Positions 1 through 8,000 of a stretch of DNA of 11,750 nucleotides are shown piece by piece. The notes below the pieces were generated by a model, which was not told the origin of the DNA, ran no database searches, and was given only the letters and a program-made list of their open reading frames with translations. Source of the DNA: Gemmatimonadota bacterium. GTDB taxonomy: Bacteria > Gemmatimonadota > Gemmatimonadetes > Gemmatimonadales > GWC2-71-9. The DNA lies in assembly GCA_025360265.1 (NCBI GenBank), contig JANYCP010000279.1, positions 1-11,750 on the forward strand, in the 5' to 3' direction. Position 1 is the first letter of the stretch. Every line of letters starts with the position of its first letter. The translations under genes were made by a program, and so were the position numbers.

Positions 1-596
1 GGAGCGAGCGGGTCGTCCTGGCCCACGGCGAGAATAATGTCCATCGCGCGGAACGCGGCGAGACGTTTCTCGTCGTGTTCATGTCGCATGAAATCGGCGG
101 GATTCTGGAAATACACCGCGTCGTCCGACCACCCGGCCGTGAGTCGCTTGATGTCGGGCAGGCCGCTCATCGACAACACTCGCTGTACGAGGTGTGGATG
201 TCGCATCGCAAAGCAGAGCGCGTGATAGCCGCCGAACGACGCGCCGACGGTCATCAGGAATGGGTCGTCATTGAGTGCCACGGTGCGCGGCAACACTTCG
301 TCGATCAGGAAGGTGTCATAGCGGGCCTGCCACTCGGCGCGCTCATGCATTGGCAATGCATCGTCGTACCAGCTGGCTTCGTCAGCGCTCGCGATCAGGA
401 AGAGTTGTAGGGTGCCAGCGCGAAGTTGTTCGCCGAGAACTTCCGGCATCTTCCGATCTTCCCACTCGTGATAGCTGCCGCGCGAGGTGGGGAACGCCAG
501 CACCCGCGACCCTGCGTGGCCGAAGACGAGCATGTCCATCGTTCGACCAAGCAGGGCGGGTGATTTCCACGTTTGATGCAGGCGTTGCCACGACAA
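1..596 (-). CDS. Alpha/beta-hydrolase esterase family protein (3' end outside window)
   Basis: Partial gene of 198 visible codons; the C-terminus runs off the window edge. It resembles the putative esterase family (PF00756-like, alpha/beta-hydrolase fold) of about 240 residues. Seen: an N-terminal FGHAG...FPTS block followed by EWEDRKM (about residues 25-50), ASWYDD (74-79), and the nucleophile elbow GASFGGYHAL with Ser120. VGQDDPL at 191-197 is the likely region of the catalytic Asp; the His would lie beyond the edge. Start: an internal ATG at codon 20 would cut off the conserved WKSPALLGRTM block, so I chose a TTG at 594-596, 8 bases after the stop of the upstream lipoprotein gene. There is only a weak purine-rich ribosome site. 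Substrate unknown; no signal peptide, so probably cytoplasmic. Probably cotranscribed with the lipoprotein gene. Family call is confident, start codon moderately so. Confidence 0.85.
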   Translation of the reverse strand, partial: MSWQRLHQTWKSPALLGRTMDMLVFGHAGSRVLAFPTSRGSYHEWEDRKMPEVLGEQLRAGTLQLFLIASADEASWYDDALPMHERAEWQARYDTFLIDEVLPRTVALNDDPFLMTVGASFGGYHALCFAMRHPHLVQRVLSMSGLPDIKRLTAGWSDDAVYFQNPADFMRHEHDEKRLAAFRAMDIILAVGQDDPLA

Positions 597-604
597 GTTG
601 CTGG

Positions 605-1132
605 TTACTTTCCCTTTGGCTTTGGCATCGCCTTCATGGCCGCTTCATACATCGGCGTGGTGTCGTCCGCACCAAGCGACGATACCATCTTCCACGTCGA
701 ATCCTGCTTCACCGCGACACCCATCCACGAGCCCTTGGTGGGCATGCCCGGCATGCCGCCGGCCATCGTGTACGTACCGCCGGTGACCGCCGCTTTGTCG
801 CTGAGGAAGCGCACGTACTCCGTCGTCGCAGACATCGCCATCTTCGTGTCCTTTGGCATCGCCGCCATCTGCTTGTCGATCAACGCGATGGCCTCCTTGG
901 CGCTCTTGGGGTGCGAGCCATCCGGCTGGACATCCTGGTAGTCATCCGCCATGACTGCGGCGATCACCTTTGAGTCGCCAGCAGAGAATCCGGTGGAGTA
1001 CGCGGTGGCGAGCGTCCGGATCTGTGCTTCGTCGGCCGGGGTACCGGTGGTCGGACCGGCGGCCGGCGGTGAACAGGCGGCCACGACAAAGGGGGCGGCT
1101 AACGCGAACAGGGGCAGCGAACGAATGCGCAT
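605..1132 (-). CDS. Lipoprotein with SnoaL/DUF4440-like (NTF2-fold) domain
   Basis: Predicted lipoprotein of 175 residues. The N-terminus has Arg2 and Arg4, a hydrophobic stretch and a lipobox VAAC with Cys20, so it is probably anchored to a membrane facing the periplasm. After a Pro/Gly/Thr linker (about 21-32), residues 33-165 look like a DUF4440/SnoaL-type domain. Seen are the first-helix pattern AYSTGFSAGD, then MADDYQDVQPDG, and later strands YVRFLSDKAAVTGGTYTMAG and KGSWMGVAVK..STWKMVSS. Such NTF2-fold domains bind small ligands or act as enzymes; no specific activity can be assigned. The mature protein is unusually rich in Met (about a dozen, including GGMPGMP and MYEAAMKAMP). The ATG is well supported by a perfect AGGAGG six bases upstream. 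It is the first gene of a minus-strand pair with the esterase and diverges from the secreted-protein gene at 1281. Confidence 0.85.
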   Translation of the reverse strand: MRIRSLPLFALAAPFVVAACSPPAAGPTTGTPADEAQIRTLATAYSTGFSAGDSKVIAAVMADDYQDVQPDGSHPKSAKEAIALIDKQMAAMPKDTKMAMSATTEYVRFLSDKAAVTGGTYTMAGGMPGMPTKGSWMGVAVKQDSTWKMVSSLGADDTTPMYEAAMKAMPKPKGK

Positions 1133-1138
1133 TCAGAA

Positions 1139-1144
1139 CCTCCT
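1139..1144 (-). promoter_or_regulatory. Strong Shine-Dalgarno site of the lipoprotein gene
   Basis: AGGAGG on the minus strand, six bases before the ATG at 1132. This is the best ribosome-binding site in the window and fixes the lipoprotein start. The rest of the 148-base divergent spacer (1133-1280) must hold promoters for both directions, but I cannot pick out a convincing -35/-10 pair there. Confidence 0.8.
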
Positions 1145-1280
1145 GAAACGGGTGTGTGGGAGACCGGATGAAGCTACTGGCGGAGGCGGCAGGACGCCAA
1201 TTTTCCGAGGCGACGGTGGCCCCGGGTCGCGCATCACAACGAATGGCAGGTACTCACTCACCGACTCAGTGGAGCAGTAG

Positions 1281-1751
1281 ATGACGAAACGTGCGGCGGT
1301 GCTCACTTTGGCCCTCCTCGCCACGGCCGGCCGGACAGCCTCGGCCCAGGGCGACGTGGCAGGGATCTGGCGGACAGAATTTGACATTGGTATTCGCAGC
1401 GAAAACGGCGTCGAAACCTCGATGGGGAAGCGGGAAGCCACCATGACGCTGACTCTCAAGGGCGATTCTGTGTACGGAACCTGGCAGGTGGTAGCACCGG
1501 AAGGCGGGACTGCACCGCCACCGATTCGCCTCAGCGGCGTCCGGTCGGGGAACAAGGTGACGCTCCAATCGGAGCCTGTGGAGCGGACGGTCCGGATGAA
1601 CGATGAGGAACAGCGGGTGAAGATGATCTCCGGTTACACCTTCGAGGTATCCAGCGACGCACTCACCGGGACCACGCGGACATGGGCGGCAGATCATGCC
1701 TTCGATCCCCCGGAACGGCCATTTTCCGCCAAGCGAGTGAAGACGCTGTAA
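1281..1751 (+). CDS. Small exported protein of unknown function
   Basis: A 156-residue protein that I do not recognise. The N-terminus is a clear Sec signal peptide: Lys3 and Arg4, hydrophobic AAVLTLALLATAG, and an Ala-Ser-Ala site before Gln23. The mature part begins GDVAGIWRTEFDI. It is dominated by alternating beta-strand patterns (TMTLTLKGDSVYGTWQVV, GNKVTLQSEP, GYTFEVSSDALTGTTRTW), as expected of a small beta-barrel or lipocalin-like periplasmic protein. This is a fold guess only. There are no Cys residues, no catalytic motif and no lipobox. The ATG is preceded by GGAG at 1271-1274 with a six-base spacing. It diverges from the lipoprotein gene and ends 57 bases before the TetR gene of the pump operon; whether it is cotranscribed with the pump is unclear. 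Confidence 0.75.
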   Translation: MTKRAAVLTLALLATAGRTASAQGDVAGIWRTEFDIGIRSENGVETSMGKREATMTLTLKGDSVYGTWQVVAPEGGTAPPPIRLSGVRSGNKVTLQSEPVERTVRMNDEEQRVKMISGYTFEVSSDALTGTTRTWAADHAFDPPERPFSAKRVKTL

Positions 1752-1760
1752 AAGGTATGT

Positions 1761-1776
1761 AAGCAAACACTTGCAT
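1761..1776. promoter_or_regulatory. Candidate TetR operator
   Basis: An imperfect inverted repeat with arms GCAA (1763-1766) and TTGC (1771-1774) around a four-base centre, flanked by AA on the left and AT on the right. It overlaps the proposed -35 box (1771-1776) of the TetR-led pump operon, where a repressor would block RNA polymerase. TetR-family repressors commonly bind such short palindromes next to their own gene. Assigning this site to the adjacent TetR protein is inference; no binding data exist here. Confidence 0.45.
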
Positions 1777-1799
1777 TTGTCATGGGTGGGCCCTAATCT
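1771..1799 (+). promoter_or_regulatory. Candidate promoter of the TetR-efflux operon
   Basis: TTGCAT at 1771-1776 as -35, a 17-base spacer, and TAATCT at 1794-1799 as -10. Each box matches the sigma-70 consensus at about three of six positions, so support comes mainly from the ideal spacing and position. Transcription would start near 1806, only two or three bases before the TetR ATG at 1809. The mRNA would then be essentially leaderless, which fits the lack of any Shine-Dalgarno sequence before that ATG. Confidence 0.45.
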
Positions 1800-1811
1800 T
1801 GGCCCCCCATG
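1781..1811. repeat. Inverted repeat spanning -10 box and TetR start codon
   Basis: Left arm CATGGGTGGGCC (1781-1792) and right arm GGCCCCCCATG (1801-1811) pair over 11 base pairs with one bulged T (1787), around the eight-base centre CTAATCTT. The right arm includes the TetR ATG and the centre holds the proposed -10 box. It could be a second protein-binding site. If transcripts begin further upstream, it could instead form an RNA hairpin that hides the start codon. The symmetry is seen directly; the role is inferred. Confidence 0.5.
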
Positions 1812-2387
1812 GCTACTCGTGATTCGCTTCTCGACGTAACCGCTCGACTCTATTCTGAGCACGGGTGGCGTGGCACCACCACCCGCCGCATCGCGGAAGC
1901 TGCTGGTGTCAATGAAGTTACGCTCTTTCGCCAGTTCGGATCGAAAGAAGCATTGCTGCTCGAGGCTATTGGGCAGGCAGCCTTCGAGCATCTGGTCGTT
2001 TCTCTCCCCGAAACGCCGTCAAACCTGACCTCGGAGTTGGTCTTCTGGGCTCAGGCGCAGCACCGGTCCATCACCGCCATGCGCGGCATCATTCGCAGTT
2101 GTCTCGCCGAGTCCGAAGAGCGCCCGGGATTGGCGCCGCAGGCGTGCGGCGGCGGCGCGGTGGCGGTTGCCGACCTGATCCGATACCTGACGCTCGCTGG
2201 CGAGCGGGATATGATCGCGCCCGACGGTGCGATCGACGCGGCCGCCATCATGCTGATCAACGCGATCTTCATGGACGCGATGACCCGTGACGTGATGCCG
2301 GCTGCGCATCCGTATTCCCCCGAACAATCGATTGGGTTGTTTGTCGACCTGGTGCTTCGCGGCCTCGCCGCGAAGGAGTTGGCATGA
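1809..2387 (+). CDS. TetR/AcrR family transcriptional repressor
   Basis: A 192-residue regulator of typical TetR length. The N-terminal DNA-binding domain covers about residues 5-51. It has a first helix SLLDVTARLYSEHG, then TTTRRIAEAAGV, and a recognition helix around VNEVTLFRQFG (34-44) ending in the family-typical FGSKEALL. The rest (about 55-190) is the helical ligand-binding and dimerisation domain, which varies between members and does not reveal the inducer. The stop codon overlaps the ATG of the TolC gene (ATGA at 2384-2387), so repressor and pump are translationally coupled and share an mRNA. It most likely represses this operon through the palindromes just upstream and releases them when it binds a pump substrate. 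There is no Shine-Dalgarno sequence before the ATG; see the leaderless promoter entry. Family certain; target inferred from position. Confidence 0.93.
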   Translation: MATRDSLLDVTARLYSEHGWRGTTTRRIAEAAGVNEVTLFRQFGSKEALLLEAIGQAAFEHLVVSLPETPSNLTSELVFWAQAQHRSITAMRGIIRSCLAESEERPGLAPQACGGGAVAVADLIRYLTLAGERDMIAPDGAIDAAAIMLINAIFMDAMTRDVMPAAHPYSPEQSIGLFVDLVLRGLAAKELA

Positions 2388-3850
2388 AACGAATTGCATT
2401 TACGGTGGCGTTGGCGCTTGTTGTCGCGCTGCGCGGCAACGCGCAGCAGCAACCAGTCAGGCTCTCGCTAGCCGATGCACTGGCCCGAATCGAGAACGCG
2501 AGTCCAACCGTAGGTCTCGCACGCACTGGCGTCGCTGGTGCGCATGCCGATTGGCTGCGAACACGATCATCCGGATTGCCGCAACTGAGTGGCAGCGCCT
2601 CATACACGCGCACGCTGGCATCGCAGTTTTCCGGGTTTGCGTCGAGCACCAGCAGCGACTCATTTGCGAAGCCGGTGAATTGCGGGCACTACGCACCGCT
2701 ACCCGGACTTCCGATCGCCGCGCGCATCGACTCGCTCGAGCGCGGGCTCGATTGTGCCGCCAACGGATCGTCACTCGATTTTTCGAGCCTGCCGTTCGGC
2801 CGGAAGAACAACTGGACGCTTGGTCTCGCAGCGTCGCAGTCGTTGTTCGATCCAAAAATGGGCGGCCTCATGTCCACTGCTCGTGCCGGTGAGGAGCGCG
2901 CGGCAGTTGAACTCGACGCACAACGCGCCCAGGCGAAGCTTGACGTGGCCCAGGCGTACCTTGACGTGCAACTTGGTCAACGGTTGCTCGAGATCGCCGA
3001 TTCAACGCTGGCCCAGGCGCAGCGCACCTTTGAGCAAACACGACTGGAGCGGCAGGTTGGCAACGCCGCCGAATTCGATCAACTGCGCGCGTCGGTGGCG
3101 CGCGACAATCAGAACCCGGTCGTGATCCAGCGGCGTGCCCAGCGCGATCAAGCGGTGCTCCGGTTGCGTCAATTGCTCGACCTGCCCAACGGCGCACCGC
3201 TCGTGCTGGTCACGCCACTCGGCGACACGGCGACATCGGTGCCGGCACCGCTCGCGCCACAATTTGCGGGCATCTCCGATACCACAGTTGCCGAGCGGGC
3301 TCCGGTCCGTGAAGCCAGCGCATCGCTTCGCGCGAGTGACGGGCAAGTGAGTGCAGCGAAGGCGACGCGCCTGCCGACATTGTCGGTGTCGAGCGCATTT
3401 GCCGAAATCGATTATCCGTCGCAGATCTTCTCCTTCGACAAGTTCCTCACCGACTGGACCGTTGGGGTACGCCTCGACGTGCCGATTCTTACCGGTGGGC
3501 GAAATCGCGCCGGAGTCCTCGCGGCGGAAGCGACACGCGACGCGTCGGCGTTCCGACTCAAGCAGGCGCAACAGCAAGCGCAGCGAGAGGTGCAGGACGT
3601 GACGTTGTTGCTGGCGTCGGCACAGTCGGTGTGGCTGGCGGTCCAGGGCACGGTGGCGCAGGCGGCGCGCGCGTATTCGATCGCCGAGCTCCGCTATCGC
3701 AACGGCCTGTCGACGCTCACTGAAGTTGGCGAGGCGCGGCTTCAGTTGGGACAGGCACAAGCCAACCGCGCACAGGCTGCGCGGGATTTTCAGATGGCGC
3801 GAATCCGCGTCGCATTGCTTCGCGATCTTCCCTTTGGCGTGTCCGGTTAG
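2384..3850 (+). CDS. TolC-family outer membrane efflux protein
   Basis: Outer membrane channel subunit of a tripartite efflux pump, 488 residues. A Sec signal peptide (MKRIAFTVALALVVALRGNA) ends at Ala20, and the mature chain starts with the family-typical VRLSLADALARIENASP. Two structural repeats are visible, each with long Gln/Ala-rich coiled-coil helices (about 170-260 and 385-480) for the periplasmic tunnel. Each also has a pair of beta strands for the barrel (PQLSGSASYTRT and NWTLGLAASQSLF; PTLSVSSAFAE and WTVGVRLDVPIL). The end AELRYRNGLSTLTEVGEARLQL is characteristic of the family. Odd: the loop between the first two strands is about 60 residues long, with two cysteines (Cys100 and Cys124), and should face outside the cell. 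The start overlaps the TetR stop by four bases; the adaptor and permease genes follow. Confidence 0.93.
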   Translation: MKRIAFTVALALVVALRGNAQQQPVRLSLADALARIENASPTVGLARTGVAGAHADWLRTRSSGLPQLSGSASYTRTLASQFSGFASSTSSDSFAKPVNCGHYAPLPGLPIAARIDSLERGLDCAANGSSLDFSSLPFGRKNNWTLGLAASQSLFDPKMGGLMSTARAGEERAAVELDAQRAQAKLDVAQAYLDVQLGQRLLEIADSTLAQAQRTFEQTRLERQVGNAAEFDQLRASVARDNQNPVVIQRRAQRDQAVLRLRQLLDLPNGAPLVLVTPLGDTATSVPAPLAPQFAGISDTTVAERAPVREASASLRASDGQVSAAKATRLPTLSVSSAFAEIDYPSQIFSFDKFLTDWTVGVRLDVPILTGGRNRAGVLAAEATRDASAFRLKQAQQQAQREVQDVTLLLASAQSVWLAVQGTVAQAARAYSIAELRYRNGLSTLTEVGEARLQLGQAQANRAQAARDFQMARIRVALLRDLPFGVSG

Positions 3851-3889
3851 ATGCCCAGCGCATCGACTGGTGCACCAGGAACCGAGTGA
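3851..3889 (+). other. Possible 12-codon mini-ORF between TolC and adaptor genes
   Basis: An ATG follows directly after the TolC stop (TAGATG) and opens a 12-codon frame encoding MPSASTGAPGTE. It stops with TGA three bases before the adaptor ATG and is in the same frame as the adaptor. It could pass ribosomes from tolC to the adaptor gene, which itself has only a weak ribosome site. It has no good ribosome site of its own and may be chance. Confidence 0.2.
3867..3878. repeat. Perfect 12-base palindrome in the tolC-adaptor gap
   Basis: CTGGTGCACCAG is fully self-complementary and lies 14 bases before the adaptor start. It lies immediately beside, and partly overlaps, the only AGGA-like sequence there (3877-3880). 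It could be a small hairpin that tunes adaptor translation, or chance. Confidence 0.4.
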
Positions 3890-3892
3890 ACC

Positions 3893-4990
3893 ATGACAAA
3901 CTCGCATCGTTCGATCCAGACCTTGATCTGTGCGGCCGCGTTACTCGCCGCGTGTGATGGCAAGAAGCCGGTGGCGGAGGCCGCACTGCCGCCGATCAAC
4001 ATCGCCAACGAAAACATCACGGTCGCCGATTCGGCGACGGTGGAACGCGGTCCATCGCTCTCCGGCACGCTGGAACCGGAGCACGCCGCACAGATTCGTG
4101 CGCAGGTCGGTGGCGCGGTGCTCGCGGTGTATGTCGATGCCGGGGCGTCGGTCTCCGCGGGACAACTCGTGGCGCTGATCGACACGCTGGCGCTTGGCGA
4201 TGCCGCGCGTTCAGCGCGCTCGCAACTGGTGAGCGCGAAACTCGCCGCCGACGTGGCGAAGCGAAACTATGAGCGCTCGCAAACGCTGCACACTGCTGGG
4301 GCGATCGCGGATCGCGACCTGGAGAACGCGCACAACCAGTCCGTCGCGAGCGATGCCATGCTTGCCGACGCGCAAAGCCGCGTGACCGGTGCGGAGAAGA
4401 TGCTGGCCAATGCATCGGTGAGGGCACCATTTGGCGGCGTGGTCAGTGACCGCCCCGCGAATGCCGGCGATGTGCTGCAGATGGGCGCACCGATCCTGAC
4501 GCTTGTTGATCCAACGGTACTGCAACTCGAAGCGTCAGTACCCGCCGACCAGCTCACCACGGTCAAGCCGGGAGCCAAGGTGGAATTCAACGTGACCGGA
4601 TTTGCCGGCCGACGGTTCACCGGCAGGGTCGCCCGCATCAATCCGACCGTGGACGCCACTACCCGCCAAGTCAGGCTGTACGTGACGGTACCAAATGGAG
4701 ATCGCGCCATTGTCGCGGGAGCGTTCGCCGAGGGGCGCGTTGCAGTGACGAGTGCGCGGGCATTGACCGTTCCGATCGCGGCGCTCGACACGAAAGCGGC
4801 AGTAGTGTCGGTCAAGCGCGTCAAGAACGGAACGGTTGAGTCGGTGCCCGTCACGATCGGGGTGCGGGATGATGTCGCCGAGCGGGTTGAAATCACCAAG
4901 GGATTGCAGGTGGGTGACAGCGTATTGATTGGCGGCGCACTGGGGACCCCGGTTGGCGCGGTGGTTCGCCCCGCGCACGCCGACCACTGA
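3893..4990 (+). CDS. RND efflux periplasmic adaptor (membrane fusion protein), lipoprotein
   Basis: Adaptor linking the inner-membrane RND pump to TolC, 365 residues. The signal sequence ends in lipobox LAAC with Cys21, so it is lipid-anchored in the inner membrane facing the periplasm. Domains in order: first half of the lipoyl domain (about 62-97, with GGAVLAVYVDAGASVSAGQ), alpha-helical hairpin (about 103-172, Ala/Arg/Gln-rich) that meets the TolC tips, second lipoyl half (176-206, VRAPFGGVVSDRPANAGDVL), beta-barrel (about 208-285), and membrane-proximal domain to the C-terminus. The tail is His-rich (HADH). An in-frame TGA one codon before the ATG rules out a longer start. The ribosome site is poor. 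It lies 42 bases after tolC and 18 bases before the permease, consistent with one operon. Confidence 0.93.
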   Translation: MTNSHRSIQTLICAAALLAACDGKKPVAEAALPPINIANENITVADSATVERGPSLSGTLEPEHAAQIRAQVGGAVLAVYVDAGASVSAGQLVALIDTLALGDAARSARSQLVSAKLAADVAKRNYERSQTLHTAGAIADRDLENAHNQSVASDAMLADAQSRVTGAEKMLANASVRAPFGGVVSDRPANAGDVLQMGAPILTLVDPTVLQLEASVPADQLTTVKPGAKVEFNVTGFAGRRFTGRVARINPTVDATTRQVRLYVTVPNGDRAIVAGAFAEGRVAVTSARALTVPIAALDTKAAVVSVKRVKNGTVESVPVTIGVRDDVAERVEITKGLQVGDSVLIGGALGTPVGAVVRPAHADH

Positions 4991-4996
4991 GGCACG

Positions 4997-5001
4997 AGGA
5001 G
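4997..5001 (+). promoter_or_regulatory. Shine-Dalgarno site of the RND permease gene
   Basis: AGGAG seven bases before the ATG at 5009, inside the 18-base gap after the adaptor gene. It confirms the permease start and indicates that the permease is translated independently of the adaptor stop. Confidence 0.75.
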
Positions 5002-5008
5002 CCACACG

Positions 5009-8000
5009 ATGTGGATTTCTGACTTCGCGATTCGGCGTCCGATCATCACAATTACCGTGATGCTCGCGATCGTTGCTTTTGGTCTTGCCGCACTGATGAA
5101 CCTGCAGGTCGACGAGTTTCCCGATCTCGATCAACCCGTGGTGATGGTGCAGATACCGTACCCCGGTGCCTCGCCTGATGTGGTCGAGCGCGAAGTGGTG
5201 GAACCGATCGAGGAGGCGATCTTCGGGCTTTCTGGTCTCGATCGCGGCCTGACCACGTCGAACAGCGTCGACGGGCTGGCGCAATTCACCATCACGTTCA
5301 AGTACACCAAGCCGGTGTCGGAAGCGTCGCAGGATGTACGCGACGCGATTTCAACGATTCGCGGCAAGCTGCCGACGGAGATCGAAGAGCCGATCATCAC
5401 GCGCTTCGACTGGGGCGCGCAGCCGATCCTCTCGCTGACGCTGTCTTCGCCAACGCTCGACGCCCACACGCTCACCACCCTTGCCGATCCAACCATTGTT
5501 GGTGCGCTGCGCTCAGTTGCCGGTGTCGCGCAGGCCACGGTGGTCGGTGGTTCGTATCCTGAACTCACCGTGCAACTGCGTCCGGCGGCGATGCAGAGTG
5601 CTGGGGTGGGAATCGACGATGTGGTGCGCGCGGTCGGGAGCCAGAACCTCGCGGCGCCAGTTGGCAGGCTCAACGGTGAACAGAACGAGCGGGCGATCCG
5701 GCTCAAGGGGCGCCTGGCTGATGCGGCCGCATTTCGCGCGCTGGTGGTCACCCAGCGCGGCGGCACACTGGTGCGTCTCGGTGATGTGGCCGACGTGTCT
5801 GAAGGAACCGAAGAGCCACGGACTGCGGCGACCTACAACGGCAAGGCCGCCGTCGGTATCGACGTCCTGAAGGCGAAGGCGTATTCCACCACGCAGGTCG
5901 TGGACAAGCTGCGCGCCCAGGTCGCCGCGTTGCAGAAGACGCTGCCGGGTGATGCCAAGCTCGCCATTGTGCGCGACGCCGGCGTACGCGTCACCGCCGC
6001 AGTCGATCACGTACAGGGTACCCTGATGCTGGGTGCGGCACTCACCATCATCGTGGTCTTCCTCTTCCTCAATTCATGGCGATCCACGGTCATCACCGGT
6101 CTCGCCCTGCCGGTGTCGGTGCTAGCGGGATTCATCGGTGTGTGGGCGTTCGGCTTCACGTTGAACACCATGACACTCCTGGGCTTGTCACTCGCCATTG
6201 GCGTGCTGATCGACGATGCGATTGTGGTACGAGAGAATATCGTACGACACGTCGAGCTCGGTATGGGGCACTGCGAGGCAGCGCAGAAGGGCACCGCGCA
6301 AATCGGCCTCGCCGTCGCGGCGACGACGTTCTCGATCATCGCCGTGTTCGTGCCGATCGCGTTTGTGACGGGACAATCCGGCCAGTGGCTCAAGCCGTTT
6401 GCGCTCTCGATTGCTGGCGCCGTACTTGTGTCGCTGTTCGTATCGTTCTCGCTCGATCCGATGCTTTCGGCGTACTGGCCAGATCCGCATCGTACCGAGA
6501 ACCAGAAGTCGTGGATCACCAAGAAACTCGATCGCTTCAATGCATGGTTCGACCGGTTTACCGATAGCTACGGCCGGGTTGTCGCCTGGGCGCTCGACCA
6601 TCGGTGGTCCATGGTCGGGCTCGCGTTCTTGAGTTTTGGCGCCGCAATGTGGCTGCAGTACGCCTTCGGCGGCGCCGGGTTCGTGCCGCTTACCGATCGC
6701 GGTGAACTCGAAGTGATCGTCGAGGCGCCGCCGAGCGCGAATCTCGCGTACACCGTGGAGCGGACCGAAGCGATCGTCGCGATTGCACGCAAGCATCCAG
6801 AGGTCGAATACGCATACGTTACGGCAGGGACGCCGCTGCCACTCCGGACGCCTGGGGTGGACCAGTCGTACATCTACTTCAAGCTCACGCCGAAGAGCAA
6901 GCGCGCCCTCTCCGAGGCGCAGCTTGGTGGGATACTGCGCCGCGAGTTCCATCAAGTCGCCGGTGTGAACGTATCGGTCTTCACCGGTGGTTTCGGTGGC
7001 GCGTTCAAGGAACTGCAGTTGCAGCTCCGTGGCCCCGATGCGACGATCCTGTCGCAGCTTTCGGAGCAGGTGCTGGCGGCGGCGCGCACCGTTCCGGGTG
7101 CCGTCGACGTATCGCTTTCGGCCCGCGGCCCGCGAGAGGAACTTACGGTCGATATCGATCGCGGCCTGGCGGGCAGCATGGGATTGTCGGTGGGTCAGGT
7201 CGGGCAGGCGATGCGCGCGGCATTCGCCGGGATCAAGGCGGGCGACTGGGTCGACCCATCGGGGAAGACGCGTGATGTGCGTATTCGCCTTTCGCCCGAG
7301 ACGCGCACCCGTCCGGCCGATCTCGCGCAGTTGCCGCTCACGGTCATCGGCAATGACGGTCGCCCGCACATCGTGCCGCTCGGCCAGATCGCGCACATTC
7401 ATAGCGACGTAGCTCCGGCGCAGATCGATCATCTCGATCGGTCACGTGTGGTGACGCTCGAAGCAAACACCGAAGGAAGAGCGCTTAGCGAAGTGACCGA
7501 CTCGATGAAGCGCCGAATCAATGCGATCACGTTTCCTCCGGGATACGGCATGACCGAAGGCGGTTGGAACCAGCAGCAAAACGAAACATTCAGCAGCATC
7601 GGGACCGCACTCGGTATCGCCGTGCTGTTGATGTACCTGATCTTCGTGGTGCAGTTCGGATCCTTTCTCGATCCGATTGCGATCCTCGTGTCGTTACCGC
7701 TGTCGTTGATCGGCGTCGTGCTGGCGCTGATCGCGACGCACGACACACTCAACATCATGTCCCTCATGGGCGTGATGTTGCTGATGGGAATTGTGGCAAA
7801 AAATTCGATCCTGCTGATTGACTTTGCCAAGTGGGCGAGAGAAGAGCGCGGTGTGCCGTTGCGCGAGGCGCTCATCGAGGCTGGCCGTATTCGCTTGCGC
7901 CCGATTCTGATGACGACCTTTGCGCTGATCGCCGGAATGCTGCCGGTGGCAATTGGGGCGGGTGAAGGCGGTGACTTCAATGCGCCGCTCGGTCGCGCCG

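Noticed and set aside
382..591. Minus-strand frame of 69 codons starting with GTG at the esterase start region
   Set aside because: Wrong frame: the frame starting at TTG 596 carries the conserved esterase motifs through to the window edge.
275..973. Plus-strand open frame of 232 codons at the left end
   Set aside because: It crosses two minus-strand genes with clear family motifs (esterase, lipoprotein) and its product is Arg/His-rich with no domain.
1266..1991. Minus-strand open frame of 241 codons across the secreted-protein and TetR genes
   Set aside because: It covers two plus-strand genes and the promoter between them, has a low-complexity Arg/Pro/His-rich composition and no recognisable motif.
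3002..3907. Minus-strand open frame of 301 codons opposite tolC
   Set aside because: Shadow of the TolC reading frame; Arg/Cys/His-rich product without family features.
6188..7432. Long antisense open frame (414 codons) inside the RND permease gene
   Set aside because: It lies fully opposite a well-supported permease, is Arg/His/Asp-rich as expected of a mirror frame in GC-rich coding DNA, and shows no domain or ribosome site.
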